The notes under the pieces are model-generated. The model had not been told where the DNA came from. It saw only the letters and a list, made by a program, of their open reading frames with translations, and searched no databases. The translations under genes and the position numbers were made by a program. A stretch of 64,000 bases of DNA from contig NZ_LT605205.1 in assembly GCF_900095135.1 (NCBI RefSeq), forward strand, positions 1,798,001-1,862,000, in the 5' to 3' direction. Every line of letters begins with the position of its first letter. Positions within the stretch are counted from its first letter, which is position 1. This document shows positions 24,243 through 32,964 of the stretch, piece by piece. The stretch comes from Proteiniphilum saccharofermentans. GTDB taxonomy: Bacteria > Bacteroidota > Bacteroidia > Bacteroidales > Dysgonomonadaceae.

Positions 24243-27200
24243 CTATTCGATCTCCACCTCAATCCATTGGGAACGGTTAGGTGGTGCGGGTACAGTGACC
24301 TGAGGACGGGGATTGGTTTTGAGTTCTTCAAGCAGTACCTCTACCGCTTTCTCAATAGAGGGATCGTTTCCTTTGGCCAGTTCTTCGGGGCGGTCAATCA
24401 CCTCTATATCGGGATAGACGCCAATACCTTCGATAATCCATTCACCGGTTTGATCGTAGATACCGAAGCGGGGAACGGAGATATAGCCGCCGTCCACTAA
24501 GCGGGCGTTACCGGAGATACCAACCAGTCCGCCCCAGGTGCGGGTACCGATCAACTTGCCTTCTCCGGTTTTACGGAAGAAGTAAGGGAAAGCGTCACCG
24601 CCGGAAGAGGAATAGCCATTGATAAGCATTGCCTTGGGTCCGTCATGTGCGATACCGGGCGTTTTCATCGGTTGTGGCAATCCGTTACGGTGCCAGTAAA
24701 CTAAGGTGCGACGGTTAAGCAGGTCGATCATCCTGTCGGGGATAAAGCCACCGCCATTGTACCGGTCATCGATGATAAGCGCCTCTTTATGATGGTAGGC
24801 ATACATCCCCCTGAAAAGTTCGCGATTGCCTTCGACAGCCGTATTGGGTACATGAATGTAGCCGATCTTGCCGCCGGAGAGACGGTCGACCATTTCCCTG
24901 CGTTGATTCACCCAGTCCATATATCTTAGCTCCTGTTCGCTTGTGATAGTTTTAACGTTATAGCTTTTTGCTCCCGAAGCCGAGGGGCTGTTGTTGACTG
25001 TCAGTTCGATATGCCGGTCGCCCATATTCTCGAGCAGTTCATAAGGATTTTGCGCAGTGGTCAGCTCCTGCCCGTTGATGCGGATGATATAGTCACCTTC
25101 TTTTACGTTAATGCCACTTTCCGTAAGAGGAGATCGACGGCTTTCGTTCCAGTTTTCGCCGGGATATATTTTCCGTATCTTGTATCGGCCGGTGGAAAGG
25201 TCAGCTTCTAATTCTGCACCCAATAGTCCTCCATTGATATGGTCTACCCGTGCGATATCACCCCAGTCGACATATGCATGGCCTGTATTGGTCTCGCTCA
25301 CTATTTCGTTGAGGATATAGTCGAGATCGAATCGGCTGGGTACGTAAGGAAGCAATGCTCCGTAACTTTTCCGAATACCTTTCCAGTCCACGCCATGCAG
25401 ATTATTCACGTAAAAGTAGTCACGAAAAATACGGAATGCATCGGCATAGATCTGATTCCATTCGGCACGGGGATCGATTTTCATATTGAGGTTGTCAAGA
25501 TTGATCGTACCTGTGCCGGCAGCTTGTCCTGTCTGATTTTTTGCTACACCGTAGTTATTACCCCGGCGATAAATAAACGATTTTCCATCTGCCGCAAGGA
25601 TGCCGTAACCAGTCTCGTCAAGGATATCTTCAGCTTTTTCTTCGTTGATATTGTAACGCATGATCTTATTTCCGGTGGCATACAGGAGCCCCTCTTCTAC
25701 AGCACCAATGATGCGATAGTTGCCGGGTTGCAGGGGTAACGCCTGTATCCGGTTTCGTGCGTTATCTATATCTATCTTTACTTTTATCTCTTCCGACAAT
25801 TTACTATCACTATCTCTATCTTTTTCTTTTGCAGTACTTTTTATCCCGTTTTTTTTCGCATTATCGTCTTTCTCCCCACCATAGGGTTCCTTGTCTTCTT
25901 TGTAGGGAGTGAGGGTTGTGCCGTCATCACGTAGTGGAAGGGAATAGATACGGGTAGCGTTGTTATAAAGATAATCGAACTCGAAACTGCTGAAAGCGAG
26001 GTTGAAGTCGCGATTGGAGAGGAAAAAGAGGAATTTTCCATCGCGGCTGAATACCGGGTTACTGTCGGAAAAAGTGGCATCGGTAAGTTGATACTTACGG
26101 CCACTGGAAAGCTGATATACCCAGAGTGCAGATTGGTAGTTGGGAGATGATTTGCTATAGGCTATCCAGTCACCATCGGGAGAGAAGGAGTAATCTCTGA
26201 TCTCTTCTGCAGTCGCTTCGTCGATAGCGGTCTGCCTGCCAGTGGCGACATCCACCAGCCATAGCTTCATAGTGCGGTCGCTGTAGAGGAGGTGTGTGCT
26301 GCGTGGCGACCATTCGGCCGTATGCTTCCAGGCTGCGGAGCCGTGGGTGACTTGTCGTGGGGTTGCTCCTTCCTTATTTTCGAGTATGTAGAGTTCGTAC
26401 TCTCCGGTCGCGTCGGAGTAGTAGGCAATCTGTTTACCGTCGGGCGACCATACGGGAGAGATTTCACGGATACCTTGAGTATTGGTAAGATTTCGTATTT
26501 CTCCTTTTTCTACGGGTACGCTGTAGATATCGCCGCGAGCCTCGAAAAGTGCCCGTTTGCCGGAGGGTGAGAGACTATAACTGCCAATAAATTCCTTTAC
26601 ATTTTTGAAATAGGGTTGCAGATTGGGATTGTCGTAATGGATGGCTACGGTTATCTTACGGCTGCTGCCGGATGCAAGATCGAGCACATAGAGATAACCT
26701 CCGTTTTCATAGACCAACTTGCCATTACGGCCGGAGGGCCACATCACATCAAAGTCGCTATGGCGTGTAATTTGCTCATTTTCGCCGGTAGTTACGTTAT
26801 GGCGCCAGATATTAAGGCGCGTATCGCGGTCGGAAGCATAAAAGATATTATTGCCGTGCCATACGGGCCACTGGTCGGAACCGGTCCATTGAGTGATCTG
26901 TTGTGAATGGTCGTTTGACAGGTCGTATGTCCACAGGTCTGTGGCGCGTCCTCCCTTATAACGTTTCCAGGTGCGGAACTCGCGGTCGACCGGGGTGAAG
27001 CAGAGTTGTGATCCGTCGGGTGAAAAGGTGGCGAACCCACCGTTGACGATGGGAAGCGGTTCCTCAAATCCGCCGTCGATACTGACGGTGAAGTAACGTC
27101 CGTTACGGTCGCCGAAACTCGTGCGATTGGCCCGGAAGAGGATATGTTTGCTATCGGGTGTCCAGTCGAGCACAACGTTATCGAATCCACCCCTCGGCGG

Positions 27201-27530
27201 CATTTCTCCTACCGGGTTGTAGAAGGTGAGTTGCCGCGCGGTACCTCCCCCGGATGGCATTACCCATATCTGTCGACTTCCTGAATATTCGGCTGAGAAA
27301 GCGATCCATTTGCCATCGGGTGAGATCTTGGGGAACAACTCGATACCGCGGTGTGAGGTAATTCTTTTTGCGGAACCACCATTGGCATTTACTGTCCAGA
27401 TATCACCTGCATAAACAAATGCGACCAGGTTTCCGTTGATGTCGGGATAGCGCATCATCCGTGCGTCATCCATTGCCGAAGCCTGTAAGAAAAACAGGCT
27501 TGACAGGATCAGAGTAGTGAGTTTTCTCAT
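24243..27530 (-). CDS. Tricorn protease homologue (S41 family peptidase with beta-propeller and PDZ)
   Basis: The 1095-residue protein has a signal peptide (about 1-19), WD40/PD40-type propeller repeats through about 1-560 (for example ISPDGKWIAFSAEYSGSRQI; WSPDGKQIAYYSDATGEYEL) and a charged low-complexity linker at about 558-585. A C1 region, a PDZ domain (VKEGDYIIRINGQEL at about 835-849) and the S41 catalytic core follow. Tail-specific protease residues are visible: the histidine in NTGHAYVDWG, IIDDRYNGGGF, and the nucleophilic serine in GYSSSGGDAFPYFF. It trims peptides, probably in the periplasm. The 3' end is duplicated as a fragment at 13914-13962. Confidence 0.93.
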   Translation of the reverse strand: MRKLTTLILSSLFFLQASAMDDARMMRYPDINGNLVAFVYAGDIWTVNANGGSAKRITSHRGIELFPKISPDGKWIAFSAEYSGSRQIWVMPSGGGTARQLTFYNPVGEMPPRGGFDNVVLDWTPDSKHILFRANRTSFGDRNGRYFTVSIDGGFEEPLPIVNGGFATFSPDGSQLCFTPVDREFRTWKRYKGGRATDLWTYDLSNDHSQQITQWTGSDQWPVWHGNNIFYASDRDTRLNIWRHNVTTGENEQITRHSDFDVMWPSGRNGKLVYENGGYLYVLDLASGSSRKITVAIHYDNPNLQPYFKNVKEFIGSYSLSPSGKRALFEARGDIYSVPVEKGEIRNLTNTQGIREISPVWSPDGKQIAYYSDATGEYELYILENKEGATPRQVTHGSAAWKHTAEWSPRSTHLLYSDRTMKLWLVDVATGRQTAIDEATAEEIRDYSFSPDGDWIAYSKSSPNYQSALWVYQLSSGRKYQLTDATFSDSNPVFSRDGKFLFFLSNRDFNLAFSSFEFDYLYNNATRIYSLPLRDDGTTLTPYKEDKEPYGGEKDDNAKKNGIKSTAKEKDRDSDSKLSEEIKVKIDIDNARNRIQALPLQPGNYRIIGAVEEGLLYATGNKIMRYNINEEKAEDILDETGYGILAADGKSFIYRRGNNYGVAKNQTGQAAGTGTINLDNLNMKIDPRAEWNQIYADAFRIFRDYFYVNNLHGVDWKGIRKSYGALLPYVPSRFDLDYILNEIVSETNTGHAYVDWGDIARVDHINGGLLGAELEADLSTGRYKIRKIYPGENWNESRRSPLTESGINVKEGDYIIRINGQELTTAQNPYELLENMGDRHIELTVNNSPSASGAKSYNVKTITSEQELRYMDWVNQRREMVDRLSGGKIGYIHVPNTAVEGNRELFRGMYAYHHKEALIIDDRYNGGGFIPDRMIDLLNRRTLVYWHRNGLPQPMKTPGIAHDGPKAMLINGYSSSGGDAFPYFFRKTGEGKLIGTRTWGGLVGISGNARLVDGGYISVPRFGIYDQTGEWIIEGIGVYPDIEVIDRPEELAKGNDPSIEKAVEVLLEELKTNPRPQVTVPAPPNRSQWIEVEIE

Positions 27531-27555
27531 AAATATAAATTTGTTATTTTGAGGT

Positions 27556-27563
27556 CAAATTTA
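27556..27563 (-). promoter_or_regulatory. -7 promoter element of the Tricorn-like gene
   Basis: The minus strand reads TAAATTTG (TAnnTTTG) 26 bp upstream of the start codon at 27530. Confidence 0.45.
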
Positions 27564-27606
27564 CAGCTTTTTTTCGAGAAATTCTTTGTTTTCAGTTATT
27601 CGGTCA

Positions 27607-27630
27607 AATTATGGAAATTTTTCCATAATT
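27607..27630. promoter_or_regulatory. Perfect 11-bp inverted repeat between the Tricorn-like gene and oadA
   Basis: AATTATGGAAA and TTTCCATAATT are perfect inverted repeats with a 2-bp spacer, between the two divergent promoters (-7 elements at 27556-27563 and 27658-27665). It is well placed to be an operator for both genes. Confidence 0.55.
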
Positions 27631-27657
27631 AAAGTAGGAAGTGAGTTATTATTGTTA

Positions 27658-27665
27658 TACTTTTG
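27658..27665 (+). promoter_or_regulatory. -7 promoter element of oadA
   Basis: TACTTTTG fits TAnnTTTG. Transcription would start near 27672, which rules out the in-frame TTG at 27663 as the start codon and supports the ATG at 27702. Confidence 0.55.
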
Positions 27666-27701
27666 CAGTGTATAACCTATTTAATAGAAAAAACCACTAG
27701 T

Positions 27702-29645
27702 ATGACACAAAAACTTTTAATCAGAGATCTCACGTTACGTGACGGTCAGCAATCGGCTTTTGCCACGCGGATGAACCAATTGCAAGTCGACAGAGTATTA
27801 CCTTACTACAAGGATGCCAATTTTTATGCCATGGAAGTATGGGGAGGTGCTGTGCCTGACTCGGTAATGCGTTTCTTGAATGAAAACCCCTGGGACAGGT
27901 TGGAGAAGATCCATCAGGTTGTTGGGGGAGTCTCTAAATTGACCGCTCTTTCGCGCGGACGGAACTTGTACGGCTATGTCCCTTATCCCGATGAAATTAT
28001 CGACGGATTTTTTAAAAATGCTGTAGCTTCGGGGTTGGATATCATGCGTATTTTTGATGCTTTGAACGATGTGGACAATATAGAATCGAGTGTAGCGTCG
28101 ATCAGGAAATATGGAGGTATGGCTGATTGTGCCGTATGTTACACCATAGATCCGAAATATGATGAGGCTCCTTCTCCCGAAAAGAAGAAAAGAGGATTAT
28201 TTGGTTTTCTTTCCCGGAAGCAAGAAACCGGACATTCCTCCCATACACCCATTTTTACGGATGAATACTTTTTGAATAAAGCAAAAGAGATGCTTGCCCT
28301 GGGTGCCGATATGATTACCATAAAAGACATGAGCGGTTTGATCCCACCTTCACGGGTAGCCACACTAATACCTTTGTTTAAGGAACAACTGAAGGTGCCT
28401 GTTGATTTCCATACCCATTGTACGCCGGGATTTGGACTGGGAGCCGTACTCACTGCCATCATCCATGGGGCGGATATCGTAGATACCGTTATCTGGAATT
28501 TCGCAGGCGGGCCGGCAGCCCCGGCTATTGAATTGATTTATATTTTCTGTAAGAGACTGGGGATTGAGCTGGATGTGGATATGGAGGCTGTGGCGAAGAT
28601 CAATGAAAAATTGTTTGATATCCGGAAGGAATTGGAAGCATATGATGCCGTAAAACAGTTCCCCAAGCCATTCAATCCATTGACCGATACCCTTCCGGTT
28701 GAAATCGACAAGAAGTTTGATCTGGCTATTGAAGCGGTCAAACGTAATGATGAAATGGCATTGCTGGATGCCTGCCATGCTATTGAAGCCTATTTCAATT
28801 TTCCAAAACCTGACGAACGTGTCAAAGAGGCGGAAATTCCCGGAGGGATGTACACTAACATGGTCGCACAGTTGAAACAGGTCAATTCGCTCGATATCCT
28901 TCCTGAGGCGATGAAACTGATCCCCAGTGTCCGTCTTGACGCAGGACTGCCACCACTGGTAACGCCCACCAGCCAGATTGTGGGAGTACAGGCTGTGAGC
29001 TCGGCGTTGAACCTGAAGAACGGCCGCCCCAAATATGCCAATCCTTCCAATCAGTTTGTAGCACTTGTAAAGGGAGAATACGGAAAAACACCTGTTCCGG
29101 TAGATCCGGAATTCCGGTTACAAGTTGCCGGTACACGGGAAGAAGTCCCTTATGATACTTCTACTTATAAACGTCAGGAAAACCCCGTTCTGGAAGGATA
29201 TGGAGGCGTCTCTCTTGCAAAAGATGAGAAAGAAGAACTTCTGCTGGAATTATTTCCCGCTGTTGCCGCAAATTACCTGAAAGGACAACGGCAAAAAGAG
29301 TGGGAGAATGCACAGGTTGAAAATCACATGCCGGAACAAGAGGGGGGAGCACTTCTTGGCCAGGTTATCCCGCATACGCCCGAAAATGAGGGTGTGCAGG
29401 TACAGAGAGCCGATGACACTCAATCTCCCAAAGGATATTGCGTAATGTGTCCGATGCCGGGTAATATTCTTCAGATTATGGTGAAAGAGGGTGACAGGGT
29501 GGAAAAAGGTGATGATCTTCTTGTGCTCGAAGCCATGAAAATGGAGAACGATATTGCATCGGAAACCTCAGGAACCGTACATCATATTTTCGTTCACCAG
29601 GGGGATACAGTAATGGAAGGGATGCCACTGGTAGAGATCATCTGA
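27702..29645 (+). CDS. oadA: Oxaloacetate decarboxylase alpha subunit / pyruvate carboxylase subunit B-like
   Basis: The 647-residue biotin-dependent carboxyltransferase begins LLIRDLTLRDGQQSAFATRM (HMGL-like domain). It has DIMRIFDALND, the metal-binding FHTHCTPGFG at about 225-234, and a PYC_OADA domain in the middle. The C-terminal biotinyl domain has the biotinylated lysine in LEAMKMEND at about 613. It moves carboxyl groups between oxaloacetate and biotin. Beta and gamma pump subunits are not adjacent, as is often the case in Bacteroidales. An unusual charged stretch (EAPSPEKKKRGLFGFLSRK, about residues 154-172) is inserted where relatives have a shorter loop. Confidence 0.93.
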   Translation: MTQKLLIRDLTLRDGQQSAFATRMNQLQVDRVLPYYKDANFYAMEVWGGAVPDSVMRFLNENPWDRLEKIHQVVGGVSKLTALSRGRNLYGYVPYPDEIIDGFFKNAVASGLDIMRIFDALNDVDNIESSVASIRKYGGMADCAVCYTIDPKYDEAPSPEKKKRGLFGFLSRKQETGHSSHTPIFTDEYFLNKAKEMLALGADMITIKDMSGLIPPSRVATLIPLFKEQLKVPVDFHTHCTPGFGLGAVLTAIIHGADIVDTVIWNFAGGPAAPAIELIYIFCKRLGIELDVDMEAVAKINEKLFDIRKELEAYDAVKQFPKPFNPLTDTLPVEIDKKFDLAIEAVKRNDEMALLDACHAIEAYFNFPKPDERVKEAEIPGGMYTNMVAQLKQVNSLDILPEAMKLIPSVRLDAGLPPLVTPTSQIVGVQAVSSALNLKNGRPKYANPSNQFVALVKGEYGKTPVPVDPEFRLQVAGTREEVPYDTSTYKRQENPVLEGYGGVSLAKDEKEELLLELFPAVAANYLKGQRQKEWENAQVENHMPEQEGGALLGQVIPHTPENEGVQVQRADDTQSPKGYCVMCPMPGNILQIMVKEGDRVEKGDDLLVLEAMKMENDIASETSGTVHHIFVHQGDTVMEGMPLVEII

Positions 29646-29674
29646 TCAGGGGTAATCAAACCTGTTATGCTGAA

Positions 29675-29713
29675 AATATATTTGCTGTTCATTTTGAGAG
29701 CAGCAAATATATT
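29675..29713. terminator. 13-bp inverted repeat between oadA and lemA
   Basis: AATATATTTGCTG at 29675-29687 pairs exactly with CAGCAAATATATT at 29701-29713, loop 13 bases. It lies 30 bp after the oadA stop; there is no clean T-tract, so it may be a terminator-like stem or an operator for lemA. Confidence 0.5.
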
Positions 29714-29754
29714 GTATCTTTATGCCGTTTTCAATTCAAATAAAAGGTACAGAT

Positions 29755-30309
29755 ATGGGAATTTTATTGGTTATTCTTGCACTGGTTGTCATAGCGCTGC
29801 TTTGGGGCGTATCAATCTATAACAAACTGGTGAAATTACGTACAATGGTGGAAGAGGCGTGGAGTGGTATCAACGTGCAGTTGAAGAAACGGCATGACCT
29901 GATCCCCAACCTGGTGGAAACAGTAAAAGGGTATGCCACCCATGAGAAAGACACCTTCGAACGGGTTACTCAGGCGCGGGCAAACGCTATGCAGGCTGGT
30001 GATATAAAATCGCAGGAAGCCGCAGAAAATAACCTGAATGCTGCGTTGATCCGGCTGTTGGCTGTCGCAGAGCAGTATCCCGAACTGAAAGCCAATCAGA
30101 ACTTCCTGCAGTTACAGGATCAGCTGAGTGTGATTGAGTCGGATATCGAAAAATCGAGACGATATTATAACGGGACGGTGCGGGAGAAGAATATCGTGAT
30201 CGATTCATTCCCGAGCAATATCATAGCCGGTATGTTTAACTTCACCAAATCACTCTTTTTCGAACTTGATAACGAGGCAGAAAAAGAGGTTCCCCGGATA
30301 CAATTCTGA
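29755..30309 (+). CDS. lemA: LemA-family membrane protein
   Basis: The protein is 184 residues from the ATG at 29755 (MGILLVILALVVIALLWGVS). I prefer that start to the ATG at 29722 because a promoter-like TATCTTTA lies at about 29716-29723 and family members begin at the membrane helix. After the single N-terminal membrane segment comes the LemA helical bundle with the conserved VEEAWSGINVQLKKRHDLIP and NLVETVKGYATHEKDTFE. LemA proteins are of unknown function and usually sit next to a membrane protein gene, as here. The stop overlaps the ATG of the DUF2207 gene. Confidence 0.92.
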   Translation: MGILLVILALVVIALLWGVSIYNKLVKLRTMVEEAWSGINVQLKKRHDLIPNLVETVKGYATHEKDTFERVTQARANAMQAGDIKSQEAAENNLNAALIRLLAVAEQYPELKANQNFLQLQDQLSVIESDIEKSRRYYNGTVREKNIVIDSFPSNIIAGMFNFTKSLFFELDNEAEKEVPRIQF

Positions 30310-32072
30310 TGCGGTCACTTATCTCCTCTCTTTTGCTGCTCTTTTCCTTCACTGTACTGGTAGCACAGGAGGAAAAGGTGTACACGTTCCATTCCGATAT
30401 CAACGTGGATAGTTCGGGTGTCATCACTGTGCGTGAACATATCCGTATCTACGCCCGGGGAGATCTCTTTAAACGGGGCATCACCCGTTCGCTGCCGCTG
30501 ACAAGGCGGGATAGGGAAGGAAACCGGATAAAGATGGAGTATGAGATCACCGAAGTGCGGCAGGATGGCAATCCCGTCGGGTTTTTTACCGAGACCGGAG
30601 GTGGAGACATGACCATTTATGTGGGTGAAAGAGATGTATTGCTGCAGCCCGGATTTTACTCCTATGAAATTGTATATGAAACAGTGGGACAGGTCGGCTT
30701 CTTTGACGAGTACGATGAACTGAGCTGGAACGTGAACGGTGAATCTGATCGCACCATCGATTCAGTGAGTGCTGTAGTGCATTTGCCGGAAAAGGCGGAG
30801 ATACTGAGCTACCGGTGTTATGCCGGTGCTTACGGGTCTACTGAAAGTAATTGTGTGGCGGAAAACAGGGCGGATGGTTCGCTCTTTATCGGCACCGTCG
30901 ATTTGCCGCCACAGGAAATGCTGACCCTCTCGGTCGGATTCACTAAAGGAGCGGTGCGGCAACCTCCGTCCGTCCAACCGCGGAAACTGACCTTCTTCGA
31001 TAAAAATGGACTGGCAGTAGTGAGTATCATTACTGTCATATTGCTTTTCTTCTACTATATCCATACCTGGCGCCGATTTGGCATCGATCCGCCCAAGCCG
31101 GTCGTTATCCCTCAATTCACACCTCCGGACGGGCTCTCGCCCGCAAGTGTGGGGATGCTGTACAAAGGGTGGTACCTGGACGACCTTGTTACTACTTCCA
31201 TCGTAAATCTTTCTGTGAAGGGCTATATCTTTATAGAAGAAGTGATCAGGAAAAAGGGGTTATTCGGCATACGGCAGGATAGATGCTATTCGCTTACCAT
31301 GAAGAAAAAGGACGATGCAACCCTTCCACCTGAAGAGCGGGTGGTAATGCAGTACCTGTTCTCATCAGGCGATAATTTTTATCTGGATGGGAAGTATAAT
31401 AGAAGTATTGAAAATATGATGCAGGCTTATCGGAAAAGTCTGAATCATCAATATGGGGCGGTCCTGAGAGAAGGACGCAATCTGAAATTCCATATTATTC
31501 CCTGGCTTGTGATGATCGCCTATCTGTTTATCCTTATCTATTTCGCAAATGAAAATCTGATTGGTTTCCGGGTGAATAAAATGGCGCTTTATATAACACT
31601 CCCACTGATGGTGGTCGCGTATCCGGTGTATGCCTGGCTGATCGTGCGCCCCGGGGAGCGAAAATTACATTATCGCTCTTCTATAGAGGGATTGAAGATG
31701 TACCTTGATTTTGCCGAAGAAAAACAATTGCAGTTTTTTAATCCTCCGTCAGTGACACCGGCCGTTTTTGAGCAATTGCTCCCTTATGCGATTGCCCTGG
31801 ATATGGAGAAAGTGTGGGGTGAGAAGTTTGAGAAAACCTTCCTTTCGGCCTCCATGCAACCTGACTCTTACCGTCCCGCATGGTATGGCGGTACATACAT
31901 TAACCCTGCGGCTTTTGGCCATGCACTCAACAGTACGCTTTCCAATACGGTGAATCATGCGGCTATACCACCGAAATCCTCTTCATCAGGAGGTGGAAAC
32001 TGGAGCAGCGGTTCATTTGGTGGTGGCTTCTCCGGTATGGGTGGCGGCGGTGGCCGTGTTGGCGGCTGGTAA
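30309..32072 (+). CDS. DUF2207 membrane protein
   Basis: The 587-residue protein has a signal peptide (about 1-19) and an extracytoplasmic DUF2207 N-terminal domain to about 235 (INVDSSGVITVREHIRIYA; FKRGITRSLPL). A membrane segment near 240-256, a cytoplasmic part with YKGWYLDDLVTTSIVNLSVK, two more membrane helices (about 395-450) and a glycine/serine-rich tail (SSSGGGNWSSGSFGGGFSG) follow. DUF2207 proteins are widely paired with LemA and their role is unknown; an envelope function is likely. It overlaps the lemA stop by one base. Confidence 0.9.
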   Translation: MRSLISSLLLLFSFTVLVAQEEKVYTFHSDINVDSSGVITVREHIRIYARGDLFKRGITRSLPLTRRDREGNRIKMEYEITEVRQDGNPVGFFTETGGGDMTIYVGERDVLLQPGFYSYEIVYETVGQVGFFDEYDELSWNVNGESDRTIDSVSAVVHLPEKAEILSYRCYAGAYGSTESNCVAENRADGSLFIGTVDLPPQEMLTLSVGFTKGAVRQPPSVQPRKLTFFDKNGLAVVSIITVILLFFYYIHTWRRFGIDPPKPVVIPQFTPPDGLSPASVGMLYKGWYLDDLVTTSIVNLSVKGYIFIEEVIRKKGLFGIRQDRCYSLTMKKKDDATLPPEERVVMQYLFSSGDNFYLDGKYNRSIENMMQAYRKSLNHQYGAVLREGRNLKFHIIPWLVMIAYLFILIYFANENLIGFRVNKMALYITLPLMVVAYPVYAWLIVRPGERKLHYRSSIEGLKMYLDFAEEKQLQFFNPPSVTPAVFEQLLPYAIALDMEKVWGEKFEKTFLSASMQPDSYRPAWYGGTYINPAAFGHALNSTLSNTVNHAAIPPKSSSSGGGNWSSGSFGGGFSGMGGGGGRVGGW

Positions 32073-32263
32073 AGGAAGGGAGTGCCCGGGTGGTTAAGTG
32101 ATTAAGTGCCCGGTACCTGAATATCTAAGTGGTTAAGTTAAGTGTCGCCAATTTTTGAACATCCCTCATTTTAATTTGTTGAATAATAAAGTTCATTACG
32201 AAGGGAAAACCGATGTATCTTGTGTCGGGAAGTTCTCTCTTTTACGGCTGGTTTAAAAAGAAT

Positions 32264-32821
32264 ATGGACAGTATTAAAGGGACAGTTGAGATCTATGATC
32301 TGGATGAATACAATTATCCTAAGTTCAGAGGCCAACTGATAGGGCTTTATCTGCATGCCTTTACAACCGGGGATTATAGCCAGCATATTGACCGTGAAAC
32401 GGTGGAAGTTACATTGGATGATATACTGCAAGACGGATCCGGTTGTATGGCATTCGTCGGTAATCGGCTTGTGGGATTGCTTGCCGCTTTCCCTTTAAAA
32501 AGAGATCCCGATTTTCCTGCTGATACGTGTCGTGATATCCCGGTAGGAGAAGCAATCTATATAGCGGAGGTAATGGTGCATGCTGATTATCGGGGGCGGA
32601 GGATCGCTTCGAAGATGCTGAATACCTACTTACAAGAAAAGTCGGAGAATTATTCCTATGCCGTGATTCGGGTATGGGAGAAAAACATGCCGGCACTGGA
32701 ACTTTATAAAAAGTTGGGATTCCTCCCTGTTGCCACAATTTCACAGCAGAAATTGAGTGCCAACAAAGAGGAATTTGTAATGAATAAATTATATCTGGCG
32801 GTTAAGATAATTGACAATTGA
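32264..32821 (+). CDS. GNAT-family N-acetyltransferase
   Basis: This is a GNAT acetyltransferase of about 185 residues. I start it at the ATG at 32264 (MDSIKGTVEIYDLDEYNYP); an ATG at 32213 would add 17 residues. The acetyl-CoA-binding motif A reads IAEVMVHADYRGRRIASKML and motif B ends RVWEKNMPALELYKKLGFLP, both near the C-terminus. Substrate unknown. It stands upstream of the AT-rich repeat and ovoA. Confidence 0.82.
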   Translation: MDSIKGTVEIYDLDEYNYPKFRGQLIGLYLHAFTTGDYSQHIDRETVEVTLDDILQDGSGCMAFVGNRLVGLLAAFPLKRDPDFPADTCRDIPVGEAIYIAEVMVHADYRGRRIASKMLNTYLQEKSENYSYAVIRVWEKNMPALELYKKLGFLPVATISQQKLSANKEEFVMNKLYLAVKIIDN

Positions 32822-32824
32822 CAA

Positions 32825-32955
32825 TTGAAAATGGATAATGAAGAATGAAAAATGAAGAATGAAAAATGAAAAGGGATTTGTTGATTTAATGATTTTTGAT
32901 TTTTGAATCTTTAAATCTTTAAATCTTTGAATCTTTGAATCTTTGAATCTTGAAA
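32825..32955. repeat. AT-rich intergenic repeat, copy 2 (upstream of ovoA)
   Basis: GAAGAATGAAAAATGAA units, the core GGATTTGTTGATTTAATGAT at about 32874, then TTTGAATC and TTTAAATC units. Same composite and orientation as at 4703-4930 and 37975-38158. It ends about 10 bp before the ATG. Confidence 0.75.
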
Positions 32956-32964
32956 TAAAAAAAT

